In this document: positions 40,018 through 47,759 of the stretch, piece after piece | Layout: each line of letters starts with the position of its first letter | Position numbering within the stretch: position 1 is the first letter of the stretch | Source: Prochlorococcus sp. AG-449-J16 | GTDB lineage: Bacteria > Cyanobacteriota > Cyanobacteriia > PCC-6307 > Cyanobiaceae | Direction: 5' to 3' | Length of the DNA: 53,520 bases | NCBI GenBank assembly: GCA_003209565.1 | Contig: QCQK01000007.1 | Coordinates: 1 to 53,520, forward strand | The notes under the pieces: model-generated | What the model was told of the DNA's origin: nothing | The model's input: only the letters and a program-made list of their open reading frames with translations | The model's database searches: none | Program-made: the position numbers and the translations under genes

Positions 40018-40029
40018 TTTTTATTTATT

Positions 40030-40281
40030 ATGTGCATTTGCATCAACTGTAAATGGGTTGATAGATGTATCACATATCATGATGTTGAGAGTAATCATGG
40101 TGTTGATCATATTTGTGATCTACCTGATTTTAAAGCAAAAAAACCATACATTCATGTCAATATAGTTAAAGATAATAATGATGATTATAAAACCGATTGG
40201 GATGTACAATCTTGTGAAAGTTTTGAAAATGAATTTGGTAAATGGTCTAAGTGTAATCCAGGTTTGGAATTACCTGTTTAA
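40030..40281 (+). CDS. ycf34: Ycf34 family Fe-S protein
   Basis: 83 residues. MCICINCKWVDRCITYH is the Ycf34 N-terminus, with cysteines 2, 4, 7 and 13; other cysteines follow at 29 and near 65 and 76. Synechocystis Ycf34 has been reported to bind an Fe-S cluster and to affect photosynthetic electron transport; this protein has the cysteines for it. It is head-to-head with the CCA-adding enzyme (12 bp) and 9 bp before tsaB. Confidence 0.88.
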   Translation: MCICINCKWVDRCITYHDVESNHGVDHICDLPDFKAKKPYIHVNIVKDNNDDYKTDWDVQSCESFENEFGKWSKCNPGLELPV

Positions 40282-40290
40282 AGGTAATAC

Positions 40291-40944
40291 ATGACAAATA
40301 AACTCAAACAAAGAGAAAATTTCCCTGCATTAGTGATTCACAGCGCAGACAATTCTTTTTGCTTTGGGTACAGAAAAAATAATAGCCTTGAATCTGATGA
40401 ATTTTTCATCAAAAAATTCGATAATGATCTTTGCAACAACTTAATTAATGATCTTAACAAATTCATTTCCAAAGAAAATTTACAAAAATTAAATAAGCTA
40501 TCTGTCAGTACAGGACCAGCAAATTTTAATGCTTCACGACTTATTGTTGTTTTAGCAAGAACTATCTCACAACAAATAAATTGTCCTCTAGACAGTTTTA
40601 GTTCATTCGAAATAATGGCCAAAAGAATTGCATCAAAAAATAATATCTTTATAAACAAAAAATCATTCTGGATCTACAAAAAATTAAAACGAAAAGGTTT
40701 TATTGCAGGTAAATATGAAATTTGTCATAACAAAAAGATCCCCTCAGATCTAGTCATTCGAGAAACAGTTTTACCAAAAGTTGTTAAAGAACTTGAGAGT
40801 AAAGAACTTGTTTTTGAGGCTGTTTATGATGATAAAGAAGATTTAAAAGAACTATTAAACTTATCGAATAAAAATTTATTAAATTCAAATCTAGATTCCT
40901 GGAAAAAAGTTTTACCTCTTTACCCTATTTCTCCAATTAACTAA
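40291..40944 (+). CDS. tsaB: TsaB-like tRNA t6A synthesis protein
   Basis: 217 residues. An ASKHA-fold relative of TsaD that acts as its partner in making N6-threonylcarbamoyladenosine at tRNA A37. LVIHSADNSFCFGY forms the phosphate-1 region, and VSTGPANFNASRLIVVLARTIS is the characteristic TsaB helix motif (usually GPGSFTGLR; here GPANFNASR, a divergent form). The remainder is poorly conserved. It lies after ycf34 by 9 bp, with ycf34 and tsaB likely co-transcribed. tsaD, tsaE and tsaC are elsewhere. Confidence 0.8.
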   Translation: MTNKLKQRENFPALVIHSADNSFCFGYRKNNSLESDEFFIKKFDNDLCNNLINDLNKFISKENLQKLNKLSVSTGPANFNASRLIVVLARTISQQINCPLDSFSSFEIMAKRIASKNNIFINKKSFWIYKKLKRKGFIAGKYEICHNKKIPSDLVIRETVLPKVVKELESKELVFEAVYDDKEDLKELLNLSNKNLLNSNLDSWKKVLPLYPISPIN

Positions 40945-40948
40945 ATAT

Positions 40949-41569
40949 TCATCCAATCAAATTATTAATTTTATCTTTAAGAAGGATTGTTACATAATGC
41001 AGGTCGTCCCTTGATGAACTTTGTGGAGGTTGAACAGGTTTTCCCACTTTGATAACTATTTTTGAAAATAATGGAATACAGAATTTAAATCTTATTAGTC
41101 TATGTGAATTAACTATTGCAACAGGCAATAATAATTTTTGATTTTTAAACGCTAGTAATGCTGCACCTTGTTTAGGCTTATTCACTCGACCATTTTTTTG
41201 ACGAGTGCCATCAATAAAAATTCCAATTGAATTATTATTTGATAATTTTTTACATGCTGTTTTAATTGTATTTTTATCAGCAATTCCTCTTTTTACAGGA
41301 TAAGCTCCACAAGCCTTGATAATAAAGCCAAGAAAAGGAATTTTAAAAAGTTCTGCCTTTGCCATAAAAGATATATTACGTCCAAGGGCATGGCCTAACA
41401 ATGGAGGGTCAAGTAAAGAACCATGATTAGAAACCATGATAAAAGAATCTTTTTGAGGAATATTGTCTTTACCTATTAAATGACCTTTAAATGCAAATTT
41501 ATAAATAGGAAATACAAAAAGCTTGCTAACTAATTCATAGATTAATTTTTGAATAATGTGATTTTTCAT
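40949..41569 (-). CDS. plsC: 1-Acyl-sn-glycerol-3-phosphate acyltransferase
   Basis: 206 residues. It acylates lysophosphatidate to phosphatidate in membrane lipid synthesis. The catalytic motif NHGSLLD (NHx4D) is near residue 47, followed by FMAKAELFKIPFLG and the third motif FIDGTRQKNG (FPEGTRS variant) near 117. One hydrophobic N-terminal segment anchors it. It is the last gene of the leftward rpaB-plsX-fabH-fabD-plsC run, 5 bp after fabD. The EGTR motif carries a Glu to Asp change (DGTR). Confidence 0.92.
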   Translation of the reverse strand: MKNHIIQKLIYELVSKLFVFPIYKFAFKGHLIGKDNIPQKDSFIMVSNHGSLLDPPLLGHALGRNISFMAKAELFKIPFLGFIIKACGAYPVKRGIADKNTIKTACKKLSNNNSIGIFIDGTRQKNGRVNKPKQGAALLAFKNQKLLLPVAIVNSHRLIRFKFCIPLFSKIVIKVGKPVQPPQSSSRDDLHYVTILLKDKINNLIG

Positions 41570-41574
41570 TAAAA

Positions 41575-42471
41575 TTAGTAAGATATTTGTTCAGAAGATG
41601 AAACTTGAGAAATTTTTACGCCTTTAAGATGTCTTTTTGCTAAACCACTTAATACATTAGAAGGGCCAATTTCAACAACATGAAGATCACTATCTTTTGC
41701 CATTAAATCCATAGTTTCTCGCCATCTCACTCCATTACTCATTTGCATTTCTAATCTAATTTTAAGCTCGTTTGAATCACTACAGAGTGAAGGTTCATAA
41801 TTGCTTATGACTGGGAAAGAGGGATTATTAAATTTAATCTGTTTTAAATACTCAGAAAATTTTGATGAAGGTTCATTCATAAATGGTGAATGAAATGCAC
41901 CTGAAACATTTAATTTCAAGAATCTTTTACAAGAAATTTCTCTCGATAAATTATCTAATGCTTCAGAAGATCCTGATAAGACAACTTGGGAAGAGCTATT
42001 ATCATTAGCAATTACAATATCATCAATTTTTTGTACCAATAGATCAAGTTGATTTCTATCAAAACCAATTACTGCTGCCATAGATCCTTTCCCAGCATTT
42101 ACCATTAATTGAGACCTTTCTTTGATGAGAGAAACACAATCTTCAAATGAAAAAACATCCGCACAATATAGTGCAGTGATTTCTCCGAGACTATGGCCAG
42201 CAACATAAGTTGGTTTAAATCCATTTTCCTTCAATGCATCTAATAAAATTGATTCAACTAAAAAAAGACAAATTTGTGTATTTCTTGTGTTATTTAAATC
42301 AATAAGAGGATTTGCTGGTTCAGTTTCTAACTCACAAATTTCAAATAAATTCCTCTCAAATATCTCAGATGCATAACTAAATCTCTCTTTTGTATTAGGC
42401 AAATTTTCAATTTTTTTTGCCATTCCAATTTTTTGCGAACCCTGTCCAGGGAATACCCATGCAACTGTCAT
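41575..42471 (-). CDS. fabD: Malonyl-CoA:ACP transacylase
   Basis: 298 residues. It moves malonyl from CoA to acyl carrier protein. VFPGQGSQKIGM at the N-terminus, the nucleophile in GHSLGE (S94), the arginine in IKERSQLM, and the catalytic histidine in GAFHSPFM near residue 194 are all present. The length is standard. It lies 15 bp after fabH in the same direction. Confidence 0.96.
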   Translation of the reverse strand: MTVAWVFPGQGSQKIGMAKKIENLPNTKERFSYASEIFERNLFEICELETEPANPLIDLNNTRNTQICLFLVESILLDALKENGFKPTYVAGHSLGEITALYCADVFSFEDCVSLIKERSQLMVNAGKGSMAAVIGFDRNQLDLLVQKIDDIVIANDNSSSQVVLSGSSEALDNLSREISCKRFLKLNVSGAFHSPFMNEPSSKFSEYLKQIKFNNPSFPVISNYEPSLCSDSNELKIRLEMQMSNGVRWRETMDLMAKDSDLHVVEIGPSNVLSGLAKRHLKGVKISQVSSSEQISY

Positions 42472-42486
42472 AATGCTCCTTTTTTT

Positions 42487-43494
42487 TTAACCCCATTTAA
42501 TGAGGGCTGCACCCCAACTTAACCCAGCACCAAAACCACTTGTTGCAATAATATCATTTTGTTTAATTCTATTATTTCTAATAGCTTCATCCATCACTAA
42601 TGGAATTGTTGCTGCTGAAGTATTACCAAATTTTTCTAAATTGCTAAGAATTTTTTCTCCAGGAATTTTTAACCTGTCTCCTACAGAATCCAATATCCTT
42701 TGATTAGCTTGATGCAATACAAGCCAATCAACTTCTTCGGAAGTATAATTCATTTTTTTAAACAACTTTTCAAGAATTATGGGAACTTCTCTAACTGCAA
42801 ATTTATAAACTTCCTGACCATTCATCTGAATTGGAGAAAACGCCCCACTTAAAAAATCAATATTATCAATTATTGAATCCTTATTATTTTTTGATGGAAG
42901 ATTTAGGAAAGAACCCCTTGCTCCGTCAGTTCTCATATCAAAACCAATTAAATTATCAAATTCATTGGTAGATTCAATTGCTAATGCACCTGCACCATCT
43001 CCAAAGAGAATACAACTTCTTCTATCATTCCAATCAACAAAGCTTGATAGTTGATCTGCTCCTATAACAATAGCCCTTTTAAAACTACCCCCTTTTAAAA
43101 ATTGTGAGGCAGTAATTAAGGCAAATAAGAACCCACTACATGCTGCAGTTAAATCGAAAGCAACAGCATTAGTTGCCCTTAATTTAGCTTGAATGGATGG
43201 CGCTGATCCGAATAAATCATGCGGAGTAGAAGTAGCTAAAACGATCAAATCAATCGTTTTAATATCCCAATTAGCCATTTCTATAGCGCCTAGAGCCGCC
43301 TTATAACCCATCTCAGTAACATTATCTCCTAAGCTAGAAATTCTTCTCTCAGAGATACCTGTTCTAGATTTTATCCATTCATTACTTGTATCAACCTTTT
43401 GACTAATTTTTTGATTGGTTAGGATTTGATCAGGTACATAACTTCCGATTCCCTTGAATGATACTCCAATCTGATTAAACTTTATTCCTTCCAA
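42487..43494 (-). CDS. fabH: 3-Oxoacyl-ACP synthase III (KAS III)
   Basis: 335 residues. It starts fatty acid synthesis by condensing acetyl-CoA with malonyl-ACP. The catalytic Cys is C119 in TAACSGFLFAL, the His is in VLHQANQRI, and the Asn in FGNTSAA, giving the complete C-H-N triad. The start is TTG at 43494; the conserved block GIGSYVPD begins 15 residues later. It is 53 bp after plsX, probably the same operon. Confidence 0.96.
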   Translation of the reverse strand: MEGIKFNQIGVSFKGIGSYVPDQILTNQKISQKVDTSNEWIKSRTGISERRISSLGDNVTEMGYKAALGAIEMANWDIKTIDLIVLATSTPHDLFGSAPSIQAKLRATNAVAFDLTAACSGFLFALITASQFLKGGSFKRAIVIGADQLSSFVDWNDRRSCILFGDGAGALAIESTNEFDNLIGFDMRTDGARGSFLNLPSKNNKDSIIDNIDFLSGAFSPIQMNGQEVYKFAVREVPIILEKLFKKMNYTSEEVDWLVLHQANQRILDSVGDRLKIPGEKILSNLEKFGNTSAATIPLVMDEAIRNNRIKQNDIIATSGFGAGLSWGAALIKWG

Positions 43495-43547
43495 AAGAGT
43501 TTTTTAGTTACTTATATTAGTCAAACATAAATTTGACTCAATATGTT

Positions 43548-44912
43548 TTATGAATTTAAAACTTGAAGCTTTTGCAGTTGATTTAAATTATCCATAACAC
43601 CATGATTCACTGCTGAGTGCGCCAAGCGAAGAGCACTTACTACTGATAAAGATTTGCTACTTCCATGACCAATAACGCAAATACCATTCACCCCAAGTAA
43701 TAAAGCTCCTCCATGTTCGGCATGATCTAACCTTTTCTTAATTCTGAGTAGATTACTTTTTAAAAAAGCAGAACCAACTTTCCCCCGCCTTCCTCGTGGC
43801 AACTCAGATCTCAAAATATCTAATAAAACGCCTCCAACTGATTCAAGAAATTTCAATAATATATTTCCAGTAAATCCATCACAGACTACTACGTCGAAAC
43901 TACCTGATAATACATCTCGGCCTTCACAATTACCTCCAAAATCAAAACTTTTTTCAGAAGATAATAATTCAAATGTTTTTAGGGATAAATCATTACCTTT
44001 GCATTCTTCTTCTCCGATATTTAAAAGGCCTATTCTTGGTTTTTTTACTTGTAAGACATCTTTTGCATAAATATTTCCTAGAAGAGCAAATTGATGCAGA
44101 TAAGATGGCTTACAATCAGTATTAGCGCCGACATCTAAAACTAATACAGGGCGAGTTTGATCCCTTGTTGGGAACAATGCCCCAATAGCTGGTCTATCAA
44201 TCCCTTTCAATCTCCCAATTCTAAATATGGCAGAAGCCATCATGGCTCCTGAATTCCCAGCTGAGTAAACAGCTTCAGCTTTATTATTTCTCACTAAATC
44301 CATCGCAACATTTATACTTGCGTTTTTCCTTTTTCTAACTGCAGTAGCTTCTTCATTCATCCCAATAGGCTCTCCACTATCAATTAATTCAAGACGATTA
44401 TTATCTATTTCTTTTTCAAGTAATTCTATTAGCCCTTTTTTTTCTGCTGCATTTCTAATTTTTTTAATTTTGCCAACAAACTTTATATTGATTGGAAATC
44501 TACTTATTGCTTCGAGGCAACCTTCAAGAATTGGACCAGGAGCATAATCCCCACCCATCCCATCAACTGCTATCCAAATTCTTTTAGATTGAGAATCCTC
44601 CACCCTGTCTAAAACATTATCGTTATTTTGTAATCTTTTTAATGGGTCAAAAACTAATGGCTGTAATGTATTTTTAGCTATTGAGCTAGCACTTGAAACA
44701 ACACTGCTGGCAGTATTCACAACAGATTCAGCGCTTGAAACTACATTACCTGCAACATTACCAGCCATATTACTAGCAACATTACTCGCTGTTACTGCAG
44801 AGCTAGCTGCAGTATCTACTATTGAAGTTACAGCCGAGTTTCTTTTATACCAAATAACTAATCTTCTGATGGCTCTGGGCTTATTAATTTTTTGTACACT
44901 TTCTTTACCCAT
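43548..44912 (-). CDS. plsX: Phosphate acyltransferase PlsX with N-terminal extension
   Basis: 454 residues. The PlsX domain spans about 110-454 and makes acyl-phosphate from acyl-ACP, the first step of phosphatidate synthesis. IAVDGMGGDYAPGPILEG, AVYSAGNSGAMMASA, VLDVGANTDCKP and VCDGFTGNILLKF are family motifs. The first ~108 residues are extra compared with ordinary PlsX (~340 residues). They start with a basic segment (RAIRRLVIWYKRN) and continue with a low-complexity stretch rich in Ala, Ser, Val and Asn (about 30-82) with near-repeats such as NVASN, NMAGN and NVAGN. It may be amphipathic and membrane-binding. The ATG follows directly after the rpaB stop. Confidence 0.95.
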   Translation of the reverse strand: MGKESVQKINKPRAIRRLVIWYKRNSAVTSIVDTAASSAVTASNVASNMAGNVAGNVVSSAESVVNTASSVVSSASSIAKNTLQPLVFDPLKRLQNNDNVLDRVEDSQSKRIWIAVDGMGGDYAPGPILEGCLEAISRFPINIKFVGKIKKIRNAAEKKGLIELLEKEIDNNRLELIDSGEPIGMNEEATAVRKRKNASINVAMDLVRNNKAEAVYSAGNSGAMMASAIFRIGRLKGIDRPAIGALFPTRDQTRPVLVLDVGANTDCKPSYLHQFALLGNIYAKDVLQVKKPRIGLLNIGEEECKGNDLSLKTFELLSSEKSFDFGGNCEGRDVLSGSFDVVVCDGFTGNILLKFLESVGGVLLDILRSELPRGRRGKVGSAFLKSNLLRIKKRLDHAEHGGALLLGVNGICVIGHGSSKSLSVVSALRLAHSAVNHGVMDNLNQLQKLQVLNS

Positions 44913-45659
44913 TTACTTACCGTCAAAAGGAGCAATATCAACAATTCTTTGAAAAAGATATCCTGTACCCCTTGCAGTTAATATCAATTCAGGATTTGCA
45001 GGATCAGCTTCCAGTTTTGATCTTAATCTTGATATATGAACATCTACTACTCTTGTATCTACATGTCTTTCCGGTGTATATCCCCAAACCTCTTTTAAAA
45101 TCTCACCTCTACTGAATGGCTCGCCTGATCTACTTACTAAAAGCTCTAAGAGACTAAATTCCATGCCAGTTAATCTAATTCTCTCATCGTTTTTAAAAAC
45201 TTGTCTTCGATTTGTATCAATTTTTATATCAGTAACCAAGATTAATCCTGAATTAGGCATTCCAGGTATTTGTTCTTTGTCAATCCTTCTTAGAACACAC
45301 CTAATTCTTGCTTCTAATTCTTTGGGACTAAATGGTTTGACAACATAATCATCGGCCCCTAATTCTAAACCTGTTATCCTATCTGCAACATCACCTAATG
45401 CAGTTAACATAACTATTGGAACATCGGAATCTTTCCTTAATTCTTGACAAACTCCGTAGCCATCTAGCTTTGGCATCATAACGTCGAGCACGACTAAATC
45501 AGGCTCATAGTCTTTAAATAACTTTAATGCTTCTTTACCATCACATGCAGTTACAACTTTGTAGCCAATCATGGAGAGGCGCGTCTCCAATATTCTTCTG
45601 ATACTTGCCTCGTCATCTGCGACAAGAATTGTTTCTTTAGTTTGACTAGATAGAGCCAT
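44913..45659 (-). CDS. rpaB: OmpR-type response regulator RpaB (Ycf27)
   Basis: 248 residues. Receiver domain 11-125 with DD at 15-16, phospho-acceptor D59 in VVLDVMMP, T86 and K108 in VVKPFSPKE. The winged helix is at about 145-240 and includes LTGMEFSLLELLVSRSGEPFSR and RHVDTRVVDVHISRLRSK. The motif GLELGADDYVVKPF and the strong overall conservation are those of RpaB, the essential regulator of high-light genes and PSI/PSII antenna genes through HLR1 sites. Its normal kinase is NblS/Hik33, not present here. The stop abuts the plsX start, so the regulator and lipid genes are probably one transcript. Confidence 0.93.
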   Translation of the reverse strand: MALSSQTKETILVADDEASIRRILETRLSMIGYKVVTACDGKEALKLFKDYEPDLVVLDVMMPKLDGYGVCQELRKDSDVPIVMLTALGDVADRITGLELGADDYVVKPFSPKELEARIRCVLRRIDKEQIPGMPNSGLILVTDIKIDTNRRQVFKNDERIRLTGMEFSLLELLVSRSGEPFSRGEILKEVWGYTPERHVDTRVVDVHISRLRSKLEADPANPELILTARGTGYLFQRIVDIAPFDGK

Positions 45660-45766
45660 TTGTTTCTATTAGCTAATCAGTAAGAGAATTAATTATTAAC
45701 CTAATCTAACTTGTAGAGGGGCAATATCCCAAACATTCTAGTTCTATTAATTAGTTCAAAAACTAA

Positions 45767-47119
45767 ATGTCTAGTAAATTATCGATTTTTATTTGTCAAA
45801 ATTGCGGAACTGAAACTTCTCAATACTTTGGGAAATGCCCTAATTGCAACTCTTGGAATTCCATTGTAGAAGAAATTAAAACTAAGGGATTTAAATTTAA
45901 GGAGATAAAAAATAATAAAAAAGCTATACCGTTTAATGAAATTTCATCTAGAAAAATATCCAGATTTACCAGTGGTTTTAAAGAATTTGATCGAGTTCTT
46001 GGAGGTGGCATAGTCCCTGGATCTTTTGTTTTACTTGGAGGAGAACCAGGTATAGGAAAAAGTACAATAGTACTTCAATCAGCAGGAAAAATATCTCTCA
46101 ATGAAAAAGTTTTATACATAACGGCAGAAGAGTCTTTAGAGCAATTAAAAATTAGATGGGAAAGATTAAATCAAAACAGTATTGATTTAAAAATTTTTGC
46201 AGAAACTAATTTATCCCTAATTATTGAGGAAATCAAACGCGTAAATCCAAGTTTCGCAATTATTGATAGTATTCAAGCCATCCATAATAATGAAATGGAA
46301 AGTTCGCCAGGATCGGTTTCTCAAGTTAGAGCATGTTCGTCTGAGTTACAAAATCTTGCCAAAGACAATAATATTGCACTTCTAATAATTGGTCATGTAA
46401 CTAAAGATGGTGCTTTAGCTGGGCCTAAAACTCTTGAGCATTTAGTTGATACAGTAATAAACTTTGAAGGAGATAATATTTCATCGCACAGATTACTTAG
46501 AAGTATAAAAAATCGATTTGGATCCACTTTTGAAATTGGAATTTTTGAAATGCTTGAAGAGGGCTTGCGAGAGGTAAAAAACCCAAGTTCAATTTTTACA
46601 AATAAAGAAAATATTTCAGGTGTTACAACTACGATTACAAATGAAGGCACTCGACCATTAGCAGTTGATATACAAGCACTGGTAAATAAAACTTTCTACA
46701 GTAACCCAAGACGGACTACAACTGGAATTAGCATAAATAGATTACATCAAATTCTTGCTGTTATTGAAAAACACGTAGGGATAAAATTATCCGAATTTGA
46801 TTGTTACATAGCTACTGGTGGAGGTTTTGAGATTAATGATCCTTCATCTGACTTAGGTGTAGCAATATCAATTTTATCAAGTTTGAAAAATATACCTCCT
46901 TTGGCTAATACCTCATTTATTGGAGAATTGGGTTTGAGCGGTCAAGTTAGAAAATCGAACAACCTTCGTACAAAGATAGAAGAAGCTGTAAGACTTGGGA
47001 TCAAAAATATCGTGGTGCCAAAACTAGAGGAGGAACTAAATAATAATTTTCAAAATTTAATAAATATTAAAGAGATATCCAACATAAAAGAAGCGGTTGA
47101 TTATTCTTTATCAAAATAA
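45767..47119 (+). CDS. radA: DNA repair protein RadA (Sms)
   Basis: 450 residues. RecA-like ATPase that helps process recombination intermediates. The zinc finger is CQNCGTETSQYFGKCPNC (C10, C13, C24, C27). Walker A is GGEPGIGKST near 87. The RadA-specific KNRFG lies near 246. The C-terminal Lon-protease-like domain starts near 280 and has ATGGGFEINDPSSDLGVA. It is full length. Divergent from rpaB by 107 bp; it converges with ycf3 with 5 bp between stops. Confidence 0.97.
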   Translation: MSSKLSIFICQNCGTETSQYFGKCPNCNSWNSIVEEIKTKGFKFKEIKNNKKAIPFNEISSRKISRFTSGFKEFDRVLGGGIVPGSFVLLGGEPGIGKSTIVLQSAGKISLNEKVLYITAEESLEQLKIRWERLNQNSIDLKIFAETNLSLIIEEIKRVNPSFAIIDSIQAIHNNEMESSPGSVSQVRACSSELQNLAKDNNIALLIIGHVTKDGALAGPKTLEHLVDTVINFEGDNISSHRLLRSIKNRFGSTFEIGIFEMLEEGLREVKNPSSIFTNKENISGVTTTITNEGTRPLAVDIQALVNKTFYSNPRRTTTGISINRLHQILAVIEKHVGIKLSEFDCYIATGGGFEINDPSSDLGVAISILSSLKNIPPLANTSFIGELGLSGQVRKSNNLRTKIEEAVRLGIKNIVVPKLEEELNNNFQNLINIKEISNIKEAVDYSLSK

Positions 47120-47124
47120 AAAAA

Positions 47125-47646
47125 TCAAAGGTACATATCAATTGAGCTTCTGCCTGAGTTTTTCAACCAATTCTCAATATCTAGATAGCCACCTGGGTAT
47201 AGTCTCACTGCTTTAGACCAGACTTCAGCAGCTTTATCAAACCAAATATCTCTCTGATCTAAATCGCCATTTTGCTCAGCATATCTACCCCTTTTTTCAT
47301 AAATTAAACCTATATTTTTCAAGCATGATGGCTGTTTAGGATTTTCTACTAATGCTTTTTCATAAGTTTCAATAGACAAATCCTCTTCACCATTACTCAT
47401 ATATATAATTGCCATATTTTTTAAAGTTTCACCCCTATCAATTTTATTTTCTTCAAGCAGTAAACTCTCTTTGTAATACTCTAATGCTTCAGAATAATCC
47501 CCATTATTTTGTGCAGCTAATCCGTCTCTATAGTAAATATATGCCTTTTTTTCTTTCTCAGCGATAGGCATTATTTTTACAATAGATTCAGCAATTACAG
47601 TAAAAGCTTTATCAATAAAGTTGTCTCTGTTTTGATTACTAGGCAC
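47125..47646 (-). CDS. ycf3: Photosystem I assembly protein Ycf3 (TPR)
   Basis: 173 residues. Three TPR-like repeats at about 33-66, 70-103 and 115-150 form the PsaA/PsaB-binding scaffold. The N-terminus [25 protein letters not shown] matches Ycf3 well, and [32 protein letters not shown] is the first repeat. The GTG at 47646 is the start, as conservation reaches right to it. It is head-to-head with the copper ATPase by 113 bp; both serve the electron chain around PSI and plastocyanin. Confidence 0.95.
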   Translation of the reverse strand: MPSNQNRDNFIDKAFTVIAESIVKIMPIAEKEKKAYIYYRDGLAAQNNGDYSEALEYYKESLLLEENKIDRGETLKNMAIIYMSNGEEDLSIETYEKALVENPKQPSCLKNIGLIYEKRGRYAEQNGDLDQRDIWFDKAAEVWSKAVRLYPGGYLDIENWLKNSGRSSIDMYL

Positions 47647-47759
47647 TTCTCTAAATCTAATAAAGTTAATATAGTAATTTTAAAAAATAACTATTTAAAA
47701 AGTTTATTACATTTATTATTATAGTTAAAAATAAAGCCAAGCATTAATTTGCTTTTATT

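Noticed and set aside
47647..47759. HLR1-like ATTACATT between ycf3 and the copper ATPase
   Set aside because: The first half-site has a mismatch and the second half (TTATTATA) does not fit. In this AT-rich sequence single half-sites are expected by chance.
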